Position numbers and translations under genes: made by a program
Notes under the pieces: model-generated
The model's input: only the letters and a program-made list of their open reading frames with translations
Database searches by the model: none
What the model was told of the DNA's origin: nothing
In this document: piece after piece, positions 55,437 to 64,000 of the stretch
Layout: every line of letters begins with the position of its first letter
Position numbering within the stretch: the stretch's first letter is position 1
Source: Rubrobacter xylanophilus
GTDB lineage: Bacteria > Actinomycetota > Rubrobacteria > Rubrobacterales > Rubrobacteraceae
DNA length: 64,000 bases
Direction of reading: 5' to 3'
Assembly: GCF_007164525.1 (NCBI RefSeq)
Contig: NZ_AP019791.1
Span: 669,501-733,500 of the forward strand

Positions 55437-56134
55437 ACCCCGAGCGCCTCCAGCTCCTCCCGCCTCAGCGGCCGGCATCTCCCCGGGGGGAGATCCCCGA
55501 GCAGGACGGGGCCCACGCGGAGGCGCCGGAGGGAGAGCAGCTCCAGCCCCACCGCGGCGCAGGCCCTGCGTATTATGCGTTTACGCCCCTCGTGGATGGT
55601 GAGGTGGAAGGTAGTGGAGCGGGGTCCGCGCCGGAGGTCGGAGAGGACCGGGGGGAGCATGGGGCCGTCCTCGAGCACGGGTCCGGCGGCCAGGCGGCGG
55701 AGGGTCTCTTCGGGGGGCGCGCCGCGGACGGTGAGCTCGTACTCCTTCTCCACCTGCGAGGAGGGGTGTGCGATGCGGTGGGCAAGCCGACCATCGTTCG
55801 TCAGCAGCAGGAGGCCGGAGGTGTCGCAATCCAGCCGCCCCACGGGGACCAGGCCCGGCACCGGCGGCATCAGCGAGGCCACCGTGCGCCGTCCGAAGTC
55901 GTCGCGCATCGTGGTCAGGTAGCCGCGGGGCTTGTGAAGGGCGTAGTAGGCGTAGCCGGAGGGTGGTCTCACCCTCCGGCCGTCGAGGAAGACCGCATCC
56001 GAGGAGGGGTCCACCTTCGCGCCCAGGGCGGCCACCCGACCGTTCACCCGGACGCGGCCGGCCCGGATCATCTCCTCCGCCTTGCGGCGGGAGGGGGCGG
56101 CGCCGGAGCGGGCCAGAAACGCCTGCAGCCGCAC
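55433..56134 (-). CDS. rluB: 23S rRNA pseudouridine synthase, RluB family
   Basis: Modifies the peptidyl-transferase-centre region of 23S rRNA. The 233-residue product has an N-terminal S4 domain (RLQAFLARSGAAPSRRKAEE) and the RsuA/RluB catalytic motif GRLDCDTSGLLLLTNDG. The conserved GRNRQVRRM-type motif reads GRKRIIRRA at the repeat copy. GTG start 4 bp after scpB. The scpA-scpB-rluB-cmk-der order is characteristic of actinobacteria. Confidence 0.93.
   Translation of the reverse strand: MRLQAFLARSGAAPSRRKAEEMIRAGRVRVNGRVAALGAKVDPSSDAVFLDGRRVRPPSGYAYYALHKPRGYLTTMRDDFGRRTVASLMPPVPGLVPVGRLDCDTSGLLLLTNDGRLAHRIAHPSSQVEKEYELTVRGAPPEETLRRLAAGPVLEDGPMLPPVLSDLRRGPRSTTFHLTIHEGRKRIIRRACAAVGLELLSLRRLRVGPVLLGDLPPGRCRPLRREELEALGV
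55570..55579 (-). repeat. CGCATAATAC skew-junction motif, copy 8 (in rluB)
   Basis: Exact motif on the minus strand, again Arg-Ile-Ile. The plus strand is strongly G-rich to the right (C16/G39 in 55581-55660) but balanced on the left (C31/G34). Confidence 0.75.
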
Positions 56135-56138
56135 CGCG

Positions 56139-56702
56139 CTACCTCCCCTCTCCCTCGCGGCCCAGCACCCGCTCGCGCACCCGCTCGAGCTCCTCCTCGC
56201 GCACCAGCGACTCCAGGGGTGGGAAATCCTCCCGGGAGGAGGCGCCGGTGGAGATCAGGAACTCCTCCGTCACGTCCAGGAGGGCGGCCTGGCCCTCCCC
56301 GGAGGGTCCCTTCTCGGCGAGCAGGCCGCGTTCTATCAGGTTGCGTACCACCGCGTCGGAGTTTACACCGCGAACCCGCGAGATGGCCCCGCGGGTCAGG
56401 GGCCCCAGGTAGAGGACGCAGGCCAGCACCTCGTGGGCGGCGGCGGAGAGCGGGGCCGGACGGGCCTCTCCCCGGAAGCGCTCCACCGCGGCGGCGCAGG
56501 AGGGGTTCGTCGCCAGCTGGTAGCCCCCCGCGACCTGCCGGAGCACCACTCCCGAGCGCTCCGGCGAGTAGCGTTCGGCGAGCTCGGAGAGTGCGCTCTC
56601 CACCTCGTCGGCGGAGAGCCCGGTGGACGAGGCCAGGGTCTTGCGGCTCACCGGGCGGGCGCTCGAGAAGAGCACCGCTTCCACAAGGTGGGCGGGCCTC
56701 AC
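56139..56702 (-). CDS. scpB: Segregation and condensation protein ScpB
   Basis: Kleisin-associated winged-helix protein of the SMC complex, 187 residues. Features: VRPAHLVEAVLFSSARPVS start, two winged helices, YQLATNPSCAAAVERF and the RGVNSDAVVRNLIERGLL block. GTG 56702 overlaps the scpA stop as GTGA. The C-terminus is acidic. Confidence 0.93.
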   Translation of the reverse strand: MRPAHLVEAVLFSSARPVSRKTLASSTGLSADEVESALSELAERYSPERSGVVLRQVAGGYQLATNPSCAAAVERFRGEARPAPLSAAAHEVLACVLYLGPLTRGAISRVRGVNSDAVVRNLIERGLLAEKGPSGEGQAALLDVTEEFLISTGASSREDFPPLESLVREEELERVRERVLGREGEGR

Positions 56703-57409
56703 GGGAGGGGCTCCAGGGTCAGGGGGCCGAGAGGCTCCGGCTGGCGGAGCCGCAGGGAGCCCTCGTGGGCCAGCGAGAGGGCGGCGGCGAAGGTCACGGC
56801 CGAGCGCAGGCGGTCCATCCCGCGGGTGAGCTCCTCGTAGGAGACGGGGCCGCGGGAGAGGGAGGCCTGTATCAGGGCGGCCAGTTCCTGCACGGTGACG
56901 GTTATGGGGCCGAGATGCTCCACGGGGGGTTCCTCCAGGCGGGAGAAGATCCGCCGGGCGGAGAGGAGGAGGCGCCGGCGATCGATGCGCGTCCGGCCCG
57001 GGCGGGGAGGAGGCTGGTGGGCCGAGGGGTGGCAGGAGGCGTTCGCCTCCAGGCGGCCGCGCAGAACCTCCGCGGCGCGCCGGATCCTCAGGTAAGCTCC
57101 CAGCCGCTCGGCGAGCTCCTCCGGGGAGGCGGGCTCGTCCTCGGGAGCGTCGCCGTCCCCGGGCGCCGGGAGGAGCGTCCGGCTCTTGAGCAGGACCAGC
57201 GCCGAGGCCGAGCCCACGAACTCCGTGTCCAGCCGCAGCGCCTGGGGACTTCGGGGGTCGCGGGAGCTCAGGTACAGCCTCACCAGCTCTCGCAGGGGCA
57301 CCTCGAAGATATCCAGCTCCTCCCGGAGGATCAGGGCCAGCAGCCACTCGTAGGGCCCCGAGTAGACGTCCAGCTCCACCGTGAAGTCCGAGAGGGGGCG
57401 GCCCGTCAT
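56699..57409 (-). CDS. scpA: Segregation and condensation protein ScpA
   Basis: Kleisin subunit bridging the SMC heads, 236 residues. The N-terminal helix bundle (FTVELDVYSGPYEWLLALILREELDIFEVPL) and C-terminal winged helix (VTFAAALSLAHEGSLRLRQ) are present, with a variable Pro/Arg-rich middle. ATG start overlaps the ald stop by 4 bp. smc itself is at the left end of the window. Confidence 0.93.
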   Translation of the reverse strand: MTGRPLSDFTVELDVYSGPYEWLLALILREELDIFEVPLRELVRLYLSSRDPRSPQALRLDTEFVGSASALVLLKSRTLLPAPGDGDAPEDEPASPEELAERLGAYLRIRRAAEVLRGRLEANASCHPSAHQPPPRPGRTRIDRRRLLLSARRIFSRLEEPPVEHLGPITVTVQELAALIQASLSRGPVSYEELTRGMDRLRSAVTFAAALSLAHEGSLRLRQPEPLGPLTLEPLP

Positions 57410-58539
57410 CTCGCCTCCGCGTGCAGCGGGAGCACCGAGGAGATCGGGTGGTACTCCATGCCCGTGCTCCGGGCCAGCACCGGATCCACCACCCGCCCCT
57501 CGGCCACCGCCACTCCCTGCCTGAGCCCCTCATCGGCGTTCAGGGCGTCGATGAGGCCCAGGGAGGCTATCCGGCGGACGTAGGGAAGGAGCGCGTTCGA
57601 GAGCGCCCGGGTCGCCGTCACCGGAACCGCGGCGGGCACGTTCCTGACGCAGTAGTGGATCACGCCGCGCTCCACGAAGGTGGGGTCCTCGAGCGTGGTG
57701 GGCCGCGAGGTCTCGACACAGCCGCCGTAGTCCACGTCCACGTCCACGATAACGCTTCCCTCCCGCATCAGCCCGACGGTCTCGGCGTCGACCAGAGCGG
57801 GGGTGCGGGAGCTGACGACCAGCACCGCCCCGATGAGCAGATCCGCCTCCGAGGCGACCTCCCGGATGGCGAGCCGGCTGGAGGCCAGCGTGGTCACCCC
57901 CCGCAGCCGCAGAGCCTCCAGCGCCCGAAGACGGTCCAGATCCCGGTCCACCACCACCGTCTCCGCGCCGAGCCCGCTGGCGACCCGGGCCGCCGCGGTG
58001 CCCACGATCCCGCTGCCCAGGATCACCACCCTCCCGGGCCGGACGCCGGTCGCCCCGCCGAGCAGAATCCCCCGCCCACCGGACTGCCGCTGCAGGTAGT
58101 GGGCCCCGATCTGGGGGACGAGCCGTCCGGCGATCTCGCTCATCGGCGTGAGCACCGGGAGCCGGCCCCGGGCGTCCCGGATAGCCTCCATGGCGAAGGC
58201 CACGCAGCGGCAGCCGAGCAGCGCCCGCATGAGGCCGGGATCGACCGGCAGCGAGAGGAAGGCCATGAGGATGAGGTCCTCCCGCAGGTGGGAGTACTCC
58301 CCGGGCTGAGGCCCCTGGACCTTGACCACGAGCTCGGCCTCCCCGTAGACCCGGGCGGCGTCCCCCAGCACCCGGGCCCCGGCGGCCTCGTACTCGGCGT
58401 CGGAGATGCCCGAGGCCACCCCCGCGCCGGACTCGACGAGGATCCGGTGGCCGGCGGTGCACAGCTCGTGCACCGCCGGCGGAGCGAGCGCGACCCGGCT
58501 CTCGCCCGCGGCGACCTCCCGCACCACCCCGACCCTCAA
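57406..58539 (-). CDS. ald: Alanine dehydrogenase
   Basis: NAD-dependent interconversion of alanine and pyruvate. The 377-residue product has VGVVREVAAGESRVALAPP, LPVLTPMSEIAGRLVPQIGAHYL, the Rossmann motif VVILGSGIVGTAAARVASGLGA and the C-terminal HYCVRNVPAAVPVTATRAL. TTG 58539 overlaps the upstream gene by 4 bp. ald near scpA-scpB is an actinobacterial arrangement, where parA is often also present; parA is absent here. Confidence 0.92.
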   Translation of the reverse strand: MRVGVVREVAAGESRVALAPPAVHELCTAGHRILVESGAGVASGISDAEYEAAGARVLGDAARVYGEAELVVKVQGPQPGEYSHLREDLILMAFLSLPVDPGLMRALLGCRCVAFAMEAIRDARGRLPVLTPMSEIAGRLVPQIGAHYLQRQSGGRGILLGGATGVRPGRVVILGSGIVGTAAARVASGLGAETVVVDRDLDRLRALEALRLRGVTTLASSRLAIREVASEADLLIGAVLVVSSRTPALVDAETVGLMREGSVIVDVDVDYGGCVETSRPTTLEDPTFVERGVIHYCVRNVPAAVPVTATRALSNALLPYVRRIASLGLIDALNADEGLRQGVAVAEGRVVDPVLARSTGMEYHPISSVLPLHAEAR

Positions 58540-59543
58540 CCGTCCACCTCCCCGAGGGCCAGGGCGACCGCCGCGGCCGCCGCGTCGAAGAAGACGGGAT
58601 CCCTCTCGTAGCCGCGTCCCATGCTCTCGAAGCTTAAACCGAAGCGCTCCTCCAATCCAGCGGCGCCGAAGGGGACGGGGACGTACCGGTGGCGCTCCGG
58701 CAGGCCCCGCAGCTCCGCCTCCGGAGCGCCCCTGGGGAGCGCCACCCGACACGGGGCCAGCGCCGCCTCCAGAACGGAGCGGGTGTGGTGGGAGAGGCCG
58801 AAGTGGCGGGGCCGGGGGTCCACCAGGGAGATCCGCGGGGCGAGGACCGGCTCGCCCCCGAGGGCGCAGGCGGCGTTGAGGGCGGCCGCGGCGGCCATCC
58901 CCCCGTGCCCGTACGGGGAACCGGTCCCGACGACCCCGGGCCCTATCCCGGCGAGCACGAGGTCGGCCCCCGCGGCCGCCGCGAGGAGCGCCGCGTAGAC
59001 GTTGGGAGCCTCCACGTCGCCCCCGAAGCAGTTCCCGGCCGAGACGACCACGCTCAGAAGCCCCTGCTCCCGGAGCTTCCGGACGAGCACGGAGAGCCCC
59101 ACGGGCAGGGCCCCGCCCTCCTGCCAGACGAACGCCACCCGCCACCCCGGCCGCAGGGCGGCGGCCGCGCAGCAGGCAGGGGCGAGGTGCGAGTGCAGCG
59201 GCAGGACGGCCACCGGCACCCCCCGCAGGCTTCCGGCCAACTCCTCGGGCGGAGGGGCCGGGTGCTGCAGGGGAGTGTACGGAAGCTTCACGAAATGGTC
59301 GCGGTTCTCGGGCACCTCCCCCGCCCCGCCGGGCGGGACGGCCACGGCGAGCCCGCCGGTGCCGAGGCCCATCTCCAGCCCCAGGGTGTTGGCCAGGATC
59401 TCTTCGCCCCCGCGGGGCATCCTCCCCAGCTCCGGGTAGCAGACGGCCGCAAAGCGCCGCCCGGCGAGCGGACCCTCGAGCAGCTCCAGCTCGAAAATCC
59501 CGTCCGCGTCCGGCTCTCCGAGCGCAACCGCCCTCCGGAGCAC
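58536..59543 (-). CDS. DUF3866-like conserved protein
   Basis: 335 residues, no membrane segment or signal. The Ala/Gly-rich sequence includes GIFELELLEGPLAGRRFAAVCYPE, LANTLGLEMGLGTGG, the VVVSAGNCFGGDVEAPNVY segment and GIGPGVVGTGSPYGHGG; the last looks like a conserved glycine-rich active or binding site. I believe this is DUF3866, a family often near pyrG, nudix and xer genes in actinobacteria, but the assignment is from memory of the pattern. GTG start 59543; function unknown. Confidence 0.6.
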   Translation of the reverse strand: MLRRAVALGEPDADGIFELELLEGPLAGRRFAAVCYPELGRMPRGGEEILANTLGLEMGLGTGGLAVAVPPGGAGEVPENRDHFVKLPYTPLQHPAPPPEELAGSLRGVPVAVLPLHSHLAPACCAAAALRPGWRVAFVWQEGGALPVGLSVLVRKLREQGLLSVVVSAGNCFGGDVEAPNVYAALLAAAAGADLVLAGIGPGVVGTGSPYGHGGMAAAAALNAACALGGEPVLAPRISLVDPRPRHFGLSHHTRSVLEAALAPCRVALPRGAPEAELRGLPERHRYVPVPFGAAGLEERFGLSFESMGRGYERDPVFFDAAAAAVALALGEVDG

Positions 59544-59545
59544 CG

Positions 59546-60076
59546 CTAGAGCACCTCCCAGCGCGGATGTCTGCGCAGGAAGGCGGCGAGATCCCCCCGC
59601 TCCCCGGTCCCGACCCAGGAGGCCGCGCCGGCCGGCACCGCGCTCCAGCAATACGGCACCTCCCGTGCGCAGAACCCGGCCGCGAGCAGATCCCGGCTCA
59701 GCCGCCGCAGGGTTCGTGCGTCGGCCTCCCGGGGAGGTTCGCCGCGAACCACCTCGACCTCGGCGAGCGCCCCGGAGAGCGCCGCGGCCTCCATCACCGC
59801 CCGCAGCACGGTCTCTAGTCCCTCCCCCAGCGTGCGGCGCTCGAGCGCCCGCACCTCGCCCCGCAGCAGCCGCACCCCCTCCCCGCGGCCTGCCTCCTCG
59901 AAGCGCAGACAAACCCCCTCCGGCAGCCCGGGCACCGCGGGGAGCAGAGGCCCCCGCGGCGCCTCCCCGGCGCGCCAGGAAAGCTCGGCCACGAAGCTCG
60001 CCACCCCAGCGGCCCGGAGCGGGAGCGTGCCGGCGGGCTCGGATCGCAGCAGGGCGACCCCCGTCCGCGGCGCCAA
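59546..60076 (-). CDS. Hypothetical protein
   Basis: 176 residues from TTG 60076, Arg/Ala/Gly-rich, no membrane segment, signal peptide or recognized motif. It is tightly packed between pyrG and the DUF3866-like gene (2-5 bp gaps) with the same codon bias as its neighbours, so it is probably a real gene. A C-terminal GERGDLAAFLRRHPRWEVL is the most protein-like stretch. I cannot propose a function. Confidence 0.6.
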   Translation of the reverse strand: MAPRTGVALLRSEPAGTLPLRAAGVASFVAELSWRAGEAPRGPLLPAVPGLPEGVCLRFEEAGRGEGVRLLRGEVRALERRTLGEGLETVLRAVMEAAALSGALAEVEVVRGEPPREADARTLRRLSRDLLAAGFCAREVPYCWSAVPAGAASWVGTGERGDLAAFLRRHPRWEVL

Positions 60077-60081
60077 GCCTC

Positions 60082-62496
<2,415 letters not shown>

Positions 62497-62503
<7 letters not shown>

Positions 62504-63180
62504 GGGAGGCGCTCTCCGCGGAGGGCGCGCAGCACGTCCCGGCCCTGGCGGGCGCGGTGGAGGAAGCCGGCGGGGGTCTTACCGGTGGGCCGGTGGTGGA
62601 GGGGCAGGGGGAGCTCGGCGGGGACGATGCCGGCGACGAGGAGGTCCAGGGTCATCCCCGTTTCGGCGCCGAAGCCCGGGGCGAGGCCCGGGAGGGAATC
62701 CAGGGCGGCGGGGAGCAGGGCCCGCTGGCCGGAGAGGGGTTCGGCGGGGTGGTGGCCGGTGCGGCGGGAGATCTCGTACCGGGCGAGGCGTTTGACGAGG
62801 CCGAAGCCACCGCGGGTCGCGGGGGGGAAGGCGGCGACGGCGGCTGGGGTGTCGGGTCCGAGGGCGGCGAGGAGGGAGGAGAGGTGGCGGGCGGAGGCGC
62901 CGAGGTCGGCGTCGGCGAGGAGCAGGGGGGCTTCGGGGGAGATCTTCCGGGCGTGCAGGATACCCAGCCGGAGGGCCCGGCCCTTGTCGCCGGGGGAGTC
63001 CGGAGGGGCGGCCGGGAGAACTTGGGCGCCGAGGGTGCGGGCGGTTGCGGCGGTGGCGTCGGTGCTCCCGTCGTCGACGACCAGGATCAGGGCGAGCGGG
63101 ATCGAGGAGAGGGCCCGAAGGGTTTGCGGGAGGAGGTCTTGCTCGTTGCGGGCGGCGATCACGGCGACGGGGCGGGGCAT
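62497..63180 (-). CDS. Glycosyltransferase family 2
   Basis: 227 residues with a GT-A fold: AVIAARNEQDLLPQTLRAL, LVVDDGSTD and a LLLADADL metal-binding-type motif. No membrane segment. It is transcribed with the MraY/WecA-like gene and probably transfers a sugar to a lipid carrier or other acceptor; donor and acceptor cannot be told. The plus strand here is extremely G-rich (that is, the coding strand is C-rich). Confidence 0.83.
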
Positions 63181-63187
63181 CGTGGGT

Positions 63188-63988
63188 CTAGTCCTCCGGA
63201 GGGGGCGGGAAGAAGTCCGAGGCCGTCTCCTTCGTGCCGTAGGAGCCGTCGTCCTCGGAGAGGATCAGCTGCACGATCGCCGCGCGGCCGGCGGGGTCGT
63301 CGGCGTTGTCCACCGAGGGGACGCCGGCGCTCTGGAAGAGCTCCACCTCCGAGCGCGCCGGGCCCGAAGCCTCGGCGGCGACCACCCGCACCCCGGAGGA
63401 GGCGAAGAGCTCGAGCATCCGGGCCTGGGCCTCGTTCAGGGCCTCCGGGGTTCCGGGCGGGGCGTCCGGGGGGATCCCGCCGCCGCCCACGAAGACGATC
63501 GCGTCGGGCGGGATGCCGTCGGCCTCCGGCGAGCGGAGCACCTCCCGGGCGGTGGCGAGGTAGGTCTCGGCGAGGGGGGTGGTCTCGCCGCCGGGGGCGG
63601 AGACCTCCGAGCGGTCCGCGGGGGCCTCGAGGGTCACCGGCCCCGAGAGCTCGGCACCGGCGGAGAGCAGGTCGCTCTGGACGTCCTGGACCACCTCTGG
63701 GTCGGCGTAGGGCCCCGAGACCAGCGCCACCCGCAGCCCCAGGAGGCGGCCCGAGATCAGGTGCTCCGCCATCCCCTGCATCAGCTGCTCGTCCTCGGCG
63801 GTGCGCTCCCTGAGGCGCTCCATCTGGGTCTGCTGGCGGTTCAGGCGGTTGCTGACGTCCGTTATCTCGGCCTGCAGGCGGGCGCTGATCACGCCGCGGT
63901 CCGCCATCGCCACCCCGAGCAGGATGCCGACCGCCAGCGCCAGAAACACGGCGACCAGCGAGATCACGTGGTACCTCAGGTCCGGCAC
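63188..63988 (-). CDS. MctB-like membrane-anchored protein (copper transport family)
   Basis: 266 residues with an N-terminal signal anchor (HVISLVAVFLALAVGILLGVAMA), a coiled coil (about 35-70) and an extracytoplasmic domain ending in an acidic Pro-rich tail. It matches the actinobacterial family of mycobacterial Rv1698/MctB, which lies next to pyrG there as well. Mycobacterial MctB is linked to copper efflux in the outer membrane; a monoderm host would not have that location, so the role here is open. GTG start 12 bp before the window end. Confidence 0.8.
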   Translation of the reverse strand: MPDLRYHVISLVAVFLALAVGILLGVAMADRGVISARLQAEITDVSNRLNRQQTQMERLRERTAEDEQLMQGMAEHLISGRLLGLRVALVSGPYADPEVVQDVQSDLLSAGAELSGPVTLEAPADRSEVSAPGGETTPLAETYLATAREVLRSPEADGIPPDAIVFVGGGGIPPDAPPGTPEALNEAQARMLELFASSGVRVVAAEASGPARSEVELFQSAGVPSVDNADDPAGRAAIVQLILSEDDGSYGTKETASDFFPPPPED

Positions 63989-64000
63989 GGCTCAGATGCC

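Overview
The window reads as a GC-rich (roughly 70% by eye) chromosomal segment from a deep-branching actinobacterium, most likely Rubrobacter or a close relative. Three things point there: the dprA-whiG-rpsB-tsf-pyrH-frr gene order, the garA-type FHA / Rv1828-type MerR pair together with a mctB-like gene near pyrG, and a WhiG sigma factor paired with a single-motif RsiG. There are no insertion sequences, prophage, CRISPR arrays, tRNA or rRNA genes that I can see. The segment is almost entirely packed core genes with many 1-20 bp overlaps, and no gene-free stretch exceeds about 170 bp.

Layout. 1-8.8 kb: smc, ftsY, ffh, rpsP, khpA, rimM, trmD, rplS, rnhB and yraN (chromosome condensation, SRP, ribosome and tRNA maturation). 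8.9-12.3 kb: yifB/comM, dprA, whiG. 12.5-20.2 kb: rpsB, tsf, pyrH, frr, then uppS, cdsA, dxr, rseP, ispG (translation, then lipid and isoprenoid precursors). 20.2-21.1 kb: a lone reverse-strand YihY-type membrane protein. 21.2-33.8 kb: rimP, nusA, infB, DUF503, rbfA, nrnA, truB, ribF, rpsO, pnp, an M16 peptidase and rnj (translation initiation, ribosome maturation, RNA decay). 33.9-45.5 kb: ftsK, rodZ-like, recA, recX, rny, a GHKL ATPase, miaB, miaA, hflX and a RibD-type reductase. 45.5-64 kb, all on the minus strand: xer recombinase, apt, MerR, garA-like FHA, rsiG, a mannose-1-phosphate guanylyltransferase/phosphomannomutase-like fusion, pgsA-like, der, plsC, cmk, aroA, rluB, scpB, scpA, ald, a DUF3866-like protein, a hypothetical, pyrG, a MraY/WecA-like protein, a GT2 glycosyltransferase and a MctB-like protein.

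Chromosome architecture is the most striking aspect. A 28-bp dif-like site (45472-45499) lies in the 43-bp gap between two convergent genes, right behind the xer gene. Left of it 44 of 45 genes are on the plus strand; right of it all 21 are on the minus strand. This suggests that the replication terminus lies in this window. An AT-rich sequence, CGCATAATAC, recurs inside nine coding regions (seven exact copies, two with one mismatch). It always points toward the dif-like site and sits at or near places where plus-strand GC skew switches from C-rich to G-rich, giving a sawtooth. I do not know any described element with these properties. It is my main candidate for something undescribed.

Other points: WhiG and its predicted c-di-GMP-dependent anti-sigma RsiG are both present but 36 kb apart; NusA carries an unusual C-terminal Cys3His tail; several genes (uppS, rnj, yraN, truB) have no ATG/GTG/TTG start that preserves the conserved N-terminus and probably start at CTG or a rarer codon.
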